Assembly: GCA_963805495.1 (NCBI GenBank)
Contig: CAWDUQ010000005.1
Location: 62,001-126,000 of the forward strand
DNA: 64,000 nt
From: DAHUXD01 sp963805495
GTDB lineage: Bacteria > Acidobacteriota > Thermoanaerobaculia > UBA5066 > Gp7-AA6
Reading direction: 5' to 3'
A program made the position numbers and the translations under genes. Numbering within the stretch: the first letter of the stretch is position 1; every line of letters begins with the position of its first letter. A model generated the notes under the pieces. It was given only the letters and a program-made list of their open reading frames with translations, ran no database searches and had not been told where the DNA came from. Positions 17,058-24,753 of this stretch are shown one piece after another.

Positions 17058-18335
17058 CTATTCGTACCGGAGCGCGTCGATCGGATCGAGCCGCGAGGCC
17101 TTCACGGCCGGGTAGAGGCCGAAGAAGACGCCGACCGACATCGAGACCAGCAGGCCCACCAGGATCGCCCAGAACGGCGTCTCGGCGGGAAGGGCCGCGA
17201 ATGCCGCCTTGATCGCCGCCGGCACCGCAACGCCGAAGACGACGCCGATGACGCCCCCGATAAGCGAAAGCGTCGTGGCCTCGGTCAGGAACTGCAGCAC
17301 GATGTCCCGCCGAAACGCGCCGACGGCCTTGCGGATGCCGATCTCGCGCGTGCGCTCCGTGACCGAAACGAGCATGATGTTCATGACCCCCACGCCGCCG
17401 ATCAGGAGCGAGATGAAGGCGATGAATATCATCGCGCCCGTGATCCCCTGCGTGATGCCCTTGAAGCTGTCGATCATCTTGTCGGGCGTGAGGATGTAGA
17501 AGTCGTCGTCGGCGTTGAACGGCACGTGCCGGCGCATCCGCAGCAGGGCACGGCCCTTCTCGATGACGGTGTCGACCTGGTCCGGCGAGTACGGAACGGT
17601 GGCGATGTGGATCGTGTCTCCCCGGCTGCTCTTGATGAACGGGAACTGGCGGTCGAACGTCGAGAACGGGACGATGAACCAGTGGTTGTTGGACCCGCCG
17701 CCGAAGCCGCCCTTGTCCTCCATCACGCCCACGACCGTGTATTTCCAGCCGCTGATCTCGACGGTCTTGTTCAGCGCGCTCTCGTTGGGAAAGAGCGCCT
17801 TCTCCACGTCCTTGCCGATGACGCAGACCTCGTTGGCGTGCTCCACGTCGGCGTCGGTGATGAACCGCCCCTCGTCGACGAAGTGCATGTTGGCCAGCGA
17901 GTAGTCCGGGTACGCACCGACGACTGTCGGGCTCGTGGATTCGTTGCCCCGGTACTTGACGTTGATGTTGCTGGTGTCCCAGAGGTAGCGCTCGGGAGAG
18001 ACCGCGCGAATCTCCGGAATCTGGGCCTTCAGGGCGAGGGCGTCTTCGAGGGTCAGGTCCTTCCGGTTTCTCTCCGTATCGGAGCGATGGCCCGGGCCGA
18101 ACCGCATGGAGTACTTCTGGAACTGGACGAGCGAGGCCCCGTAGGCCTGGAACTGGCGAATCATGTTGTTGTTGAAGCCGTTGACGATCGACACCATCGC
18201 GATGACCGTCGACACGCCCACGACGATGCCGAGCACCGTCAGTGCGGCCCGCAGCTTGTGGGCCCGGACCGCGAGCATCGCGAACCGCATGTTCTCGCCG
18301 AAGCCGCGGCGCAGGTGGGAAATCAGGGAGGACAT
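17058..18335 (-). CDS. MacB/FtsX-type ABC permease
   Basis: 425 residues, the same fold as its downstream paralogue: N-terminal span, a periplasmic domain rich in conserved blocks (QAYGASLVQFQKYS, SPERYLWDTSN), and three C-terminal spans ending SRLDPIDALRYE. No ATPase domain. The stop codon is directly followed on the coding strand by hairpin repeat family 1, and the gene is separated from the upstream permease by a family 2 repeat. The two 425-428-residue permeases probably arose by duplication. Confidence 0.85.
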   Translation of the reverse strand: MSSLISHLRRGFGENMRFAMLAVRAHKLRAALTVLGIVVGVSTVIAMVSIVNGFNNNMIRQFQAYGASLVQFQKYSMRFGPGHRSDTERNRKDLTLEDALALKAQIPEIRAVSPERYLWDTSNINVKYRGNESTSPTVVGAYPDYSLANMHFVDEGRFITDADVEHANEVCVIGKDVEKALFPNESALNKTVEISGWKYTVVGVMEDKGGFGGGSNNHWFIVPFSTFDRQFPFIKSSRGDTIHIATVPYSPDQVDTVIEKGRALLRMRRHVPFNADDDFYILTPDKMIDSFKGITQGITGAMIFIAFISLLIGGVGVMNIMLVSVTERTREIGIRKAVGAFRRDIVLQFLTEATTLSLIGGVIGVVFGVAVPAAIKAAFAALPAETPFWAILVGLLVSMSVGVFFGLYPAVKASRLDPIDALRYE

Positions 18336-18350
18336 GGCTAGCTCCCGGCC

Positions 18351-18486
18351 GTAGGGGCGGCCCTTGCGGCCGCCCGCTTCAGGGAAAGGCGGCGGATCCG
18401 GGCGGGGACGACCCGACCACCGACCCGGCCACCGAAGGCAAACCCCCGGCGGTAGGGAACGCCGTCCGAAGGACGGCGGTAACCCG
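18351..18486. repeat. hairpin repeat family 2 (GTAGGGG head plus GGCAAACC tail)
   Basis: The left part, starting GTAGGGGCGGCC, folds as GGGCGGCC-CTTGC-GGCCGCCC. The right part carries GACCACC, GGCAAACCCCCGGC, GTAGGGAACG and a second hairpin, CGCCGTCC-GAA-GGACGGCG (18460-18478). The same two-part order recurs at 46011-46134, and the right part alone recurs inside broken tRNA-Ser copies. It fills the gap between two permease genes. Confidence 0.75.
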
Positions 18487-18494
18487 AACCGACT

Positions 18495-19709
18495 CTACTC
18501 ATACCTCAAGGCCTCGACCGGCGGCAGCTTGCTCGCCTGCGACGAGGGGATCCAGCCGGCGAGGATGCCCGTCACCGTGGCGACACCGACGCCGAGGAAG
18601 ATGAACGAGGGCCGCACCTGCGCGGGGAAGACCTGCTTGACGGCGAAAGCGATCAGGGCTCCGAGAATCACGCCGATGACGCCTCCGATCGACGACAGAA
18701 GGGCGGCCTCCAGGAGGAACTGCAGGCGGATGTCCTTGCGCCGCGCGCCGAGGGCCCGCCGCACGCCGATCTCCTTCGTTCGCTCGACGACCGAGACGAA
18801 CATGATGTTGGCGACGACGATCGCGCCCACGACGAGCGAGATCCCCGAGATCAGGACCATCAACAGGAACATCCCCGCCGAGATGTTGCGCCAGAGCGAC
18901 TGCAGGAGCTCCGCCGTCACCAGCCCGAACGGGTCGTCCTTGTCGAAGCCCGTCTTGCGGAGCGCCCGGAGAATCGTGCGCACCTCGTCGGTCGCGGCCG
19001 TCAACCCCTCGACGCCGCCTTTCGGCTTCAGGAAGATGCCGATGTCCTCGGTCGGAGCGATGTGCTTGTGGAAGACCGTCAGCGGGATGTAGATGACGTT
19101 GTCCTGGCTCTGGCCCATCACCGAACCCTGCTTGGCGAGGGTGCCGATGATCTTGACCGGATACCCGTCGATCTTCATCACCCGGCCGATCGGGTCGATG
19201 TTGGGGAAGAGCTCGTCCTGGACGTCCCAGCCGATCACCGCAACGGGCGCCGAGTGGTTGTACTCGGTCTCGGTGAAGTAGCGGCCGTTGACGATGTCAA
19301 AGCTCATCGCGTCGCTCATGTTCGGCGTGTGGCCCTGGATCTCGACCTGCGGGAGCTTGCGGTCCTCGTACTTGACCGGGCGGCGTCGATCACCCCGCGC
19401 GCCGATCGACTCGCACAGCTTGCACTCGCGGCGCACGACCTCCATGTCCGTCAGCGTGAGGTCCTTGCGCTTGCGGGCCATGAGCCACTCTTCGCGGCTC
19501 GTGATGATCCCGTACTTCGTGAAGATGACGATGTCGGGATTCAAGCCGATGACCTTGTCCTTGACGTAGGCGTTGAGTCCCGAGATGACCGACACGACGC
19601 CGACGACCGTGGCGACCCCGATGATGACGCCGAGCAGCGTCAGGAACGCCCGGAGCTTGTGGCGCGTGAGCGCCGAGCCCGAGACGCGGAAGAGCTCGGC
19701 GGTCGTCAC
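18495..19709 (-). CDS. MacB/FtsX-type ABC permease
   Basis: 404 residues, a more distant relative of the two downstream permeases: N-terminal span at about 18-40, periplasmic domain, then three C-terminal spans (FLLMVLISGISLVVGAIVV onward) ending in LPPVEALRYE. No nucleotide-binding domain. Its ATG overlaps the stop of the adaptor gene by four bases (ATGA), so adaptor and this permease are translationally coupled and likely work as a pair. Confidence 0.85.
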   Translation of the reverse strand: MTTAELFRVSGSALTRHKLRAFLTLLGVIIGVATVVGVVSVISGLNAYVKDKVIGLNPDIVIFTKYGIITSREEWLMARKRKDLTLTDMEVVRRECKLCESIGARGDRRRPVKYEDRKLPQVEIQGHTPNMSDAMSFDIVNGRYFTETEYNHSAPVAVIGWDVQDELFPNIDPIGRVMKIDGYPVKIIGTLAKQGSVMGQSQDNVIYIPLTVFHKHIAPTEDIGIFLKPKGGVEGLTAATDEVRTILRALRKTGFDKDDPFGLVTAELLQSLWRNISAGMFLLMVLISGISLVVGAIVVANIMFVSVVERTKEIGVRRALGARRKDIRLQFLLEAALLSSIGGVIGVILGALIAFAVKQVFPAQVRPSFIFLGVGVATVTGILAGWIPSSQASKLPPVEALRYE

Positions 19710-20959
19710 GTCTTCTTCGGACCGCCCTTGCCGGACTCGTCCTTCTGGATGATGACGCGATCGCCTTCCTTGACCTGGCGCAGGACCTTGAAGGGGCCGG
19801 TCACGATCTCCTGGCCGACGGACGGGCCGTCCTTGATCTCGATCATCAGCTCGCCCGCGATCCCCGTCTGGACCTTGCTGAACGCGATCTTGCCGTCCTT
19901 GATCGTGTAGACGCCTTCCTCGGTCTCGGGCCGGCCGGAAGACGCGGACTTGTTCTTCTTCTCGACGTCGCGCACGATGAGCGCCTGGATCGGAATCGTC
20001 GTCGCGCCGTCGCGCCGGCCCGTGACGATGTCGGCCGTCACCGAGAAACCGGGCCGGATCGTGTCCGGCGGATTGTCGATCTTGATCTTGACCTTGAAGT
20101 TGATGGCCTCCGAGTTGGCCGTCAGCGCCAGCAGGTCGGGGTCGTTCTTCGGGATGGGCGAGGAGCCGACCTCCGTGACCGTGCCGACGAACTTGGTGTT
20201 CGGATAGGCGTCGATCGAGAGGGTGGCCTTCTGCCCGATCTTGACCTGCGGCACCGAGGTCTCGTCGACCATCATGACGGCCTCGACCGAGCCCATGTCC
20301 GAGATCGTCATCAGCTGCGTGCCCGCGTTGTTCATGGTGCCGATGACCGTGACCTCGCCTTCCTTGATCGGAAGGGCCGTCACGACGCCATCGAGCGGGG
20401 CCGTCACGGTGGTTTTCGAAAGGGAGTCGCGGCTGGCGACGAGGCCCGCCGAGCTCGAGCGCATGCGCTGCTCGGTCGCCGCGAGGTTGGCTTCCGCCGT
20501 GTCGAGATTCGACTTGGCCTTCTGCAGGTCGGCTTCGGCGAGGATGTGGCCTTTGAAATTCGCGGAAGCGCGTTCGTAGTCGAACTTCGCCTGCGCCGCG
20601 GTCGCCCGAGCGGCGTCGAGATCGTGGCGCATCGCCTCGAGGCTGGCTTCCGCCCCCTGGGCCTGAGCGGCGAGCTGCGCGCGGTCGATCTGGAGAAGGA
20701 GCTGCCCCTTCTTGACGTGCTCGCCTTCCTTGACGGCCAGGTTCACGATCTGCCCCATGACCAGGGCCGACATGTCGACTTTCCGCTGGGCCTGGATCTT
20801 GCCGTTGGCCGTGACCTTCGAGACGAGGTCGAGTTTTTCGACTTTGGCGGTCGTCACGCGCGGCACGTCCTTGTCCCGGCCGCGGATGAAGGCCGTCAGG
20901 GCGCCGATGACGACGACCCCAAGAACGGCCCCCCCGATGATTTTGGTCTTCTTCGACAT
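19706..20959 (-). CDS. HlyD/MacA-type periplasmic adaptor subunit
   Basis: 417 residues from the ATG at MSKKTK, which has a GGAGG/GAGGG site just upstream; a start seven codons earlier is possible but adds nothing recognisable. One N-terminal span (IGGAVLGVVVIGALTAF), a biotinyl-lipoyl-like half (GKIQAQRKVDMSALVMGQI, EGEHVKKGQLLLQID), a helical hairpin of about 100 residues, the second lipoyl half (APLDGVVTALPIKEGE), then the beta-barrel and membrane-proximal domains. Such adaptors link an inner-membrane permease to the outer membrane. It heads the adaptor-permease-permease-permease run. Confidence 0.88.
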   Translation of the reverse strand: MSKKTKIIGGAVLGVVVIGALTAFIRGRDKDVPRVTTAKVEKLDLVSKVTANGKIQAQRKVDMSALVMGQIVNLAVKEGEHVKKGQLLLQIDRAQLAAQAQGAEASLEAMRHDLDAARATAAQAKFDYERASANFKGHILAEADLQKAKSNLDTAEANLAATEQRMRSSSAGLVASRDSLSKTTVTAPLDGVVTALPIKEGEVTVIGTMNNAGTQLMTISDMGSVEAVMMVDETSVPQVKIGQKATLSIDAYPNTKFVGTVTEVGSSPIPKNDPDLLALTANSEAINFKVKIKIDNPPDTIRPGFSVTADIVTGRRDGATTIPIQALIVRDVEKKNKSASSGRPETEEGVYTIKDGKIAFSKVQTGIAGELMIEIKDGPSVGQEIVTGPFKVLRQVKEGDRVIIQKDESGKGGPKKT

Positions 20960-21046
20960 GGCCCTCAATCCTCCGGTCAAACGCGGTTTTCCTGCGTATT
21001 CCTTTCTACGGAAAGGCTTCCGGAAAGTTCAATTCTCCGGAGCCCA

Positions 21047-21075
21047 TTGAAAAGACTGGGGCTTTTCGCTAGCCT
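21047..21075 (+). promoter_or_regulatory. sigma-70-type promoter of tRNA-Arg
   Basis: TTGAAA (21047-21052), 17-base spacer, TAGCCT (21070-21075). The start of transcription would fall a few bases before the mature tRNA end. Confidence 0.6.
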
Positions 21076-21086
21076 TCCGCTCCCCT

Positions 21087-21163
21087 GCGCCCATAGCTCA
21101 ATTGGATAGAGCGTCTGACTACGGATCAGGAGGTTGGGGGTTCGACTCCCTCTGGGCGCACCA
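21087..21163 (+). tRNA. tRNA-Arg(ACG)
   Basis: A full cloverleaf: acceptor GCGCCCA pairs with TGGGCGC, D stem GCTC/GAGC, anticodon stem TCTGA/TCAGG around loop CTACGGA (anticodon ACG), T stem with loop TTCGACT, and an encoded CCA end. A34 of this tRNA is the classical target of the deaminase TadA, whose gene starts 26 bases downstream. It reads CGN codons after conversion to inosine. Confidence 0.95.
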
Positions 21164-21189
21164 TTTCCACCTGGGGTAGCCTCCCCGCA

Positions 21190-21648
21190 GTGCCTTTTTC
21201 AGACCAGGACCGCCGTTTCATGTCCGAGGCCCTCGCCTTCGCCCGGATCGCCTATGCCGAACAGGAGGTCCCCGTCGGGGCGATCGTCGTCCGGGACGGA
21301 CGGATGATCGGCCGGGGGCGCAACCGCCGGGAACGGCTCGCCGACCCCACCCACCACGCCGAGATCGAGGCCATCCAGGAAGCCGCCCGCGAAGTCGGCC
21401 ACTGGCGCCTCGAGGACTGCACCCTCTACGCCACACTGGAGCCTTGCGCCATGTGCGCCGGCGCCGCCGTCAACGCCCGGATCCGGCGGATCGTCTTCGG
21501 CTGCACCGACCCGAAGGCCGGATATTGCGGGACCCTCGGCAACATCCCGGCGGATGCGCGTTTGAATCACCGGCCACAGGTCGAAGGGGGCCTCCTCGCC
21601 GAAGAATCGGCCGACATGCTCCGGCAGTTCTTCCAGGCGAAACGCTGA
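21190..21648 (+). CDS. tadA: tRNA-specific adenosine deaminase
   Basis: 152 residues. Zinc site and proton shuttle are visible as HAE (His56, Glu58) and PCAMC (Cys86, Cys89), and the family-specific segment KAGYCGTLGNI follows. It converts A34 to inosine in tRNA-Arg(ACG), the tRNA encoded immediately upstream, and may be read through from the same promoter. The start is taken as GTG at 21190; an ATG at 21223 would remove part of the first helix. No good ribosome site precedes the GTG, in line with readthrough or leaderless initiation. Confidence 0.92.
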   Translation: MPFSDQDRRFMSEALAFARIAYAEQEVPVGAIVVRDGRMIGRGRNRRERLADPTHHAEIEAIQEAAREVGHWRLEDCTLYATLEPCAMCAGAAVNARIRRIVFGCTDPKAGYCGTLGNIPADARLNHRPQVEGGLLAEESADMLRQFFQAKR

Positions 21649-21649
21649 C

Positions 21650-21844
21650 GGGGTCAGGTCTCGATTTTTCGGTTTCGCAGACGGAAAACCCGGGGGTCAG
21701 GTCCCGATCTTCCGGAGATCAGGCCCGACCCGTCGGCACGATCGCCACACCCGACATCCCGTCCCGATTCCGCCAGGATGTGCGTCGCGCGGAGCGCGGC
21801 GCTTACCCAGTAGGCCCGACCACGCTGCCACTTTCGAACGACCC
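21650..21844. repeat. repeat-rich spacer with paired GGGGTCAGGTC motifs
   Basis: No gene seen. GGGGTCAGGTCTCGAT begins at 21650 and GGGGTCAGGTCCCGAT at 21693, a near-identical pair. From about 21783 the sequence matches the stretch starting near 21963, the left part of the unit duplicated at the tRNA-Ser locus. Confidence 0.5.
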
Positions 21845-21873
21845 CTGACATCGGCCCCTGAATCCGCTAGGAT
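21845..21873 (+). promoter_or_regulatory. duplicated tRNA-Ser promoter
   Basis: CTGACA, 17-base spacer, TAGGAT, the same as the promoter of the intact tRNA-Ser at 22025-22053. It now drives only a broken copy. Confidence 0.5.
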
Positions 21874-21891
21874 TCGCCGTTCCACCCGCGC

Positions 21892-22001
21892 GGAGAGGTG
21901 CTGGAGTGGTTGATCAGGCCGGTCTCGAGCCGACCACCAGCGGCAGACCCCCGGCAGTAGGCAGCGTCGCGCGAAGCGCGGCGCTCACCCGGTAGGCCCG
22001 A
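21892..22001 (+). pseudogene. broken tRNA-Ser copy, split in the anticodon loop
   Basis: The first 38 bases match the intact tRNA-Ser from its 5' end to the anticodon loop (ending GGTCTCGA). Then follow about 60 bases of a family 2 repeat (about 21929-21988), then CCGGTAGGCCCGA, which matches the anticodon 3' arm and variable arm of the real gene (22112-22124), after which similarity stops. T arm and acceptor 3' strand are missing, so it cannot fold as a tRNA. Confidence 0.75.
21929..21988. repeat. family 2 repeat core inside the broken tRNA-Ser
   Basis: Contains GACCACCAG, GGCAGACCCCCGGCAGTAGG and the hairpin GCGC-GAA-GCGC, the same order as at 22192-22248 and in the right part of 18351-18486. 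Confidence 0.7.
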
Positions 22002-22024
22002 CCACGCTGCCACTTTCGAGCGAC

Positions 22025-22053
22025 CTGACATCGGCCCCTGAATCCGCTAGGAT
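22025..22053 (+). promoter_or_regulatory. sigma-70-type promoter of tRNA-Ser
   Basis: CTGACA (22025-22030), 17-base spacer, TAGGAT (22048-22053), 18 bases before the mature tRNA. Confidence 0.55.
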
Positions 22054-22071
22054 TCGCCGTTCCACCCGCGC

Positions 22072-22161
22072 GGAGAGGTGCTGGAGTGGTTGATCAGGCC
22101 GGTCTCGAAAACCGGTAGGCCCGAAAGGGTCTCGTGGGTTCAAATCCCACCCTCTCCGCCA
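22072..22161 (+). tRNA. tRNA-Ser(CGA)
   Basis: 90 bases with encoded GCCA end. Acceptor GGAGAGG pairs with CCTCTCC. The anticodon stem CCGGT/ACCGG encloses CTCGAAA (anticodon CGA, codon UCG). A long class II variable arm follows (GCCC...GGGT type), then T stem GTGGG/CCCAC. It is the only intact copy; partial copies lie on both sides. Confidence 0.93.
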
Positions 22162-22268
22162 TTCTGCTGCCTCGAGACAGTCGTGGGTTCACCCGACCAC
22201 CAGAGGCAGACCCCCGGCAGTAGGGAACGCTGCGCGAAGCGCAGCGGTAAATCCCACCCTCTCCGCCA
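22162..22268 (+). repeat. 107-base unit ending in a second tRNA-Ser 3' end, split in the T loop
   Basis: The unit contains TCGTGGGTTCA (T stem and half of the T loop), then a family 2 repeat core (22192-22248), then AAATCCCACCCTCTCCGCCA, the rest of the T arm and acceptor end. The bases after it repeat those after the real tRNA (TTCTGCTGC). So the 3' end of the tRNA is regenerated 107 bases downstream, with the repeat sitting exactly in the T loop of the copy. Confidence 0.75.
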
Positions 22269-22281
22269 CTTCTGCTGCTCC

Positions 22282-22584
22282 CTACCGAATCGGATCGATG
22301 GGCGTGCGCCTCGGCTCTTTACCGAACCGCTCCCGCGAACGCTCGATCATCTTCCGGATCTCGACGTCGCGATCCTTCGGCGGAGCGCTCGTCGCCCAGC
22401 CGTGGACCAGGCGCTCCGCCGCCGCGGTCACCTCGTCCACGGCGCGCTCGAAAAGCGCCTGGTTCGCCTTCGACGGCTTGTTGGCGCCGCTCAACTTGCG
22501 AACGAACTGCAGCGAGGAGGCGCGGATCTCCGCCGGGGTCGCCGGCGGCGCGAAGTTGGCGAGGGTACGGATGTTGCGGCACAT
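22282..22584 (-). CDS. DUF2277 family protein
   Basis: 100 residues. The start MCRNIRTLANFAPPAT and the blocks EIRASSLQFVRKLSG and NKPSKANQALFERAVDEV are the signature of DUF2277, a small conserved bacterial family of unknown biochemical role. ATG start gives the family's invariant MCRNI N-terminus; longer in-frame extensions upstream run antisense through the phosphoesterase gene and are rejected. The C-terminus is charged. Its stop lies 13 bases from the duplicated tRNA-Ser 3' end. Confidence 0.85.
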   Translation of the reverse strand: MCRNIRTLANFAPPATPAEIRASSLQFVRKLSGANKPSKANQALFERAVDEVTAAAERLVHGWATSAPPKDRDVEIRKMIERSRERFGKEPRRTPIDPIR

Positions 22585-22641
22585 CCCGGAAATGTAACCG
22601 GAAATCCGGCCAAGGAACGCACCCCTTATGCTTTCGACCCC

Positions 22642-23406
22642 ATGCGCGTCGCCGCCCTCTACGACATTCATGCCAACCTCCCGGCCCTGGAAGCCGTGCT
22701 GGCCGAGGTGCGCGAGGCCGCGGTCGACCGGATCCTCGTCGGCGGCGACGTGTTCCCGGGTCCGATGCCTCGCGAGACTCTCGCCCTTCTGGCCGACCAG
22801 CCTGCGCCCTGCCTCTTCATTCGAGGCAACGGTGAGACCGCAGTGCTGGCGGACCGTGCCGGCCGCGAAATCTTGCAGGTCCCGGAAGTCTTTCGCGAGG
22901 CGATCCGATGGAACGCGAACGAGCTCTCGGATGTCGAGGCCGAACGGGTGCGCCGCTGGCCGCTGACCGCGGCGCTGGACCTGCCCGGACTCGGCACCGT
23001 TTTCTTCTGCCACGCCACGCCGCGGGACGACAATGAGATCTTCACGCGCCTGACCCCGGCCGACCGACTCCTCCCGATATTCGAAGCCGCGAACGCCGAC
23101 GTCGTGGTCTGCGGCCACACCCACATGCCGTTCGACCGCTCCGTGGGGAGCATTCGGGTCGTCAACACCGGGAGCGTGGGAATGCCCTTCGGCGACCCCG
23201 GCGCCGACTGGGTGCTTCTCGACTCGGGCGTCCAGTTCCGCCACACCGACTACGACCTCGCCTCCGCGGCCCGGCGAATCCGTGCGACCGCCTATCCGCA
23301 GGCGGAGTTCGCCGCGAGCGCGGTCGAACACCCGAAAGGCGAACAGGAGATGACCGCGATCTTCGAGCGCAGCGCCTTGAAGCCGACGCCGGCCGCTCCG
23401 GCCTGA
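22642..23406 (+). CDS. calcineurin-like metallophosphoesterase (YfcE type)
   Basis: 254 residues from the ATG. Metal ligands are recognisable in order: YDIHAN, GGDVFPG, RGNGE, CHATPRD and GHTHMPF, followed by NTGSVGMPFGDPGA, typical of the YfcE/predicted phosphodiesterase group. Substrate unknown. A TATGCT sequence about 10 bases before the ATG and the absence of a ribosome site suggest a very short leader. It is divergent from DUF2277 and followed 11 bases later by a sigma factor gene. Confidence 0.85.
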   Translation: MRVAALYDIHANLPALEAVLAEVREAAVDRILVGGDVFPGPMPRETLALLADQPAPCLFIRGNGETAVLADRAGREILQVPEVFREAIRWNANELSDVEAERVRRWPLTAALDLPGLGTVFFCHATPRDDNEIFTRLTPADRLLPIFEAANADVVVCGHTHMPFDRSVGSIRVVNTGSVGMPFGDPGADWVLLDSGVQFRHTDYDLASAARRIRATAYPQAEFAASAVEHPKGEQEMTAIFERSALKPTPAAPA

Positions 23407-23417
23407 CCAGGTCGACG

Positions 23418-24068
23418 TTGCCCGCCGGGCATCGACCGGAGCAGAATCGCCCAGCCTTGAAGCCAGACTCCCTTCCGCCGCAGATCCCCCAAGGGACGCC
23501 GTCGCGCGCGCCATTGGACGAGGCCGCGCTTCGCGGGTGGATGATCGAGTATCAGGCCGGCCGGCTCGAAGGATTCGAGCACCTGTACACAACGGTCGCC
23601 GCCCCGCTGCGCCGGTACCTGACCGCTCTGACGCGGGATGCGGCGGACGCGCAGGACCTGCTCCAGGAAACCTTTCTCCAGATCCACCGTTCCCGCCACA
23701 CGTACGATCCGACGCTGCCGCTGATGCCCTGGGTTTTCGCAATCGCGCGTCACGTCTACCTGATGAGCCGCCGCGCGGCGCGGCGGCGCCCGTCGCGCGC
23801 CCGGGAATTCGGGGCGGACTTGGATCTGCCCGTTCCTCCCGAGGTCGAGGGCCTGGCCGGCCGCCTCGAGCTTCGCCGAGCGATCCTGGAGATCGGGTCC
23901 GATCGCCGGGAAGCGCTGCTGCTCCACCACGTCTGGGGTTTCAGCTTTCGCGAGGTCGGCCGCGTTCTGGGAATCACGGAGAGCGCCGCCAAGCTGCGCT
24001 CCAGCAGGGCCATGGCCGATCTGCGCGTCATGCTGCGCGGGCCGGGCGACCCGAAGGAGGTCCGATGA
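23418..24068 (+). CDS. ECF-type RNA polymerase sigma factor
   Basis: 216 residues if the TTG at 23418 is used; a TTG at 23457 is also possible and the true start is uncertain. Region 2 is visible as EHLYTTVAAPLRRYL...DAQDLLQETFLQIHRSR with TYDPTLPLMPWVFAIARHVY; region 4 is SDRREALLLHHVWGFSFREVGRVLGITESAAKLRSSRA. The stop overlaps the ATG of an NrsF-like membrane protein by four bases, the standard layout of a sigma factor with its membrane anti-sigma partner. Confidence 0.85.
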   Translation: MPAGHRPEQNRPALKPDSLPPQIPQGTPSRAPLDEAALRGWMIEYQAGRLEGFEHLYTTVAAPLRRYLTALTRDAADAQDLLQETFLQIHRSRHTYDPTLPLMPWVFAIARHVYLMSRRAARRRPSRAREFGADLDLPVPPEVEGLAGRLELRRAILEIGSDRREALLLHHVWGFSFREVGRVLGITESAAKLRSSRAMADLRVMLRGPGDPKEVR

Positions 24069-24724
24069 GCGACGACATGACGCTTCCCGTGCGACTCCGG
24101 GAGCAAATCGCCCGGGATCTGCGGCCCGTCAAGCCCCTGAGGGGACCCTGGCTTCGGGCGGCCAACTCGCTCCCGCTCGCGCTGCTGCTCCTTTTTGCGG
24201 CGTCCGCGATCTACGGATTGCGCGGGGACGCGGCCCGTCTCGGATGGTTTCTGACGTGGGGGCTGTCGTCTTTTCAACTCGTGCTCGGCATGCTGCTGAT
24301 CGGCATGTCCCTGCGGGAGGCGATCCCCGGCCGGGCGTTCTCGCCCTCCGCGCTCGCGGCGTCGCTCGCGGCGGCCTTCGGCGCGGTGATCCTCATCGCT
24401 TTCGCGACCTGGCTCGTCAGCCCGACGCGCATCGTTCGCGAGTCGGTTCTCTTCGTCACGGGAGTCTGCTTCGGTCACACGCTGCTGGCGGCCGTTCCCG
24501 TCATCTTCTTCGTCGGGTTGCTCGCCGCGCGCGCGTACCCGCTCCGGCCGCAGATCGCCGGGGCCCTGTACGGCGCGGGCGCGGGCCTGCTCTCGGATGC
24601 GGGCTGGCGGCTGTTCTGCCATTACTCCGATCCGGGGCACGTGCTGCCGGCCCACCTGGGTGCGGTCGTCGCGGCCACCCTCCTGGGAGCGCTGACCGGA
24701 CGCCTGCTCCGGCCGAGGCGCTGA
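24065..24724 (+). CDS. NrsF/DUF1109-like membrane anti-sigma factor
   Basis: 219 residues with six hydrophobic segments and short loops, beginning with a charged cytoplasmic stretch (LREQIARDLRPVKPL). The size, six-span layout and coupling to an ECF sigma gene fit the NrsF (DUF1109) family, which holds its sigma factor at the membrane until a signal arrives. Two cysteines (in GVCFGHT and LFCHYSD) could sense redox state or metals; this is inference. Translational coupling through ATGA overlap. Confidence 0.65.
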   Translation: MSDDMTLPVRLREQIARDLRPVKPLRGPWLRAANSLPLALLLLFAASAIYGLRGDAARLGWFLTWGLSSFQLVLGMLLIGMSLREAIPGRAFSPSALAASLAAAFGAVILIAFATWLVSPTRIVRESVLFVTGVCFGHTLLAAVPVIFFVGLLAARAYPLRPQIAGALYGAGAGLLSDAGWRLFCHYSDPGHVLPAHLGAVVAATLLGALTGRLLRPRR

Positions 24725-24753
24725 GCCGCCCGGCCGTCCTCGACGTCTCCGGA

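Noticed and set aside
21845..22268. Two extra functional tRNA-Ser genes
   Set aside because: Each partial copy lacks essential arms and is split by a repeat; only 22072-22161 folds as a tRNA.
22282..23742. 486-codon minus-strand frame including DUF2277
   Set aside because: Only the last 100 codons match the family, with its invariant MCRNI start; the rest lies antisense to the phosphoesterase gene.
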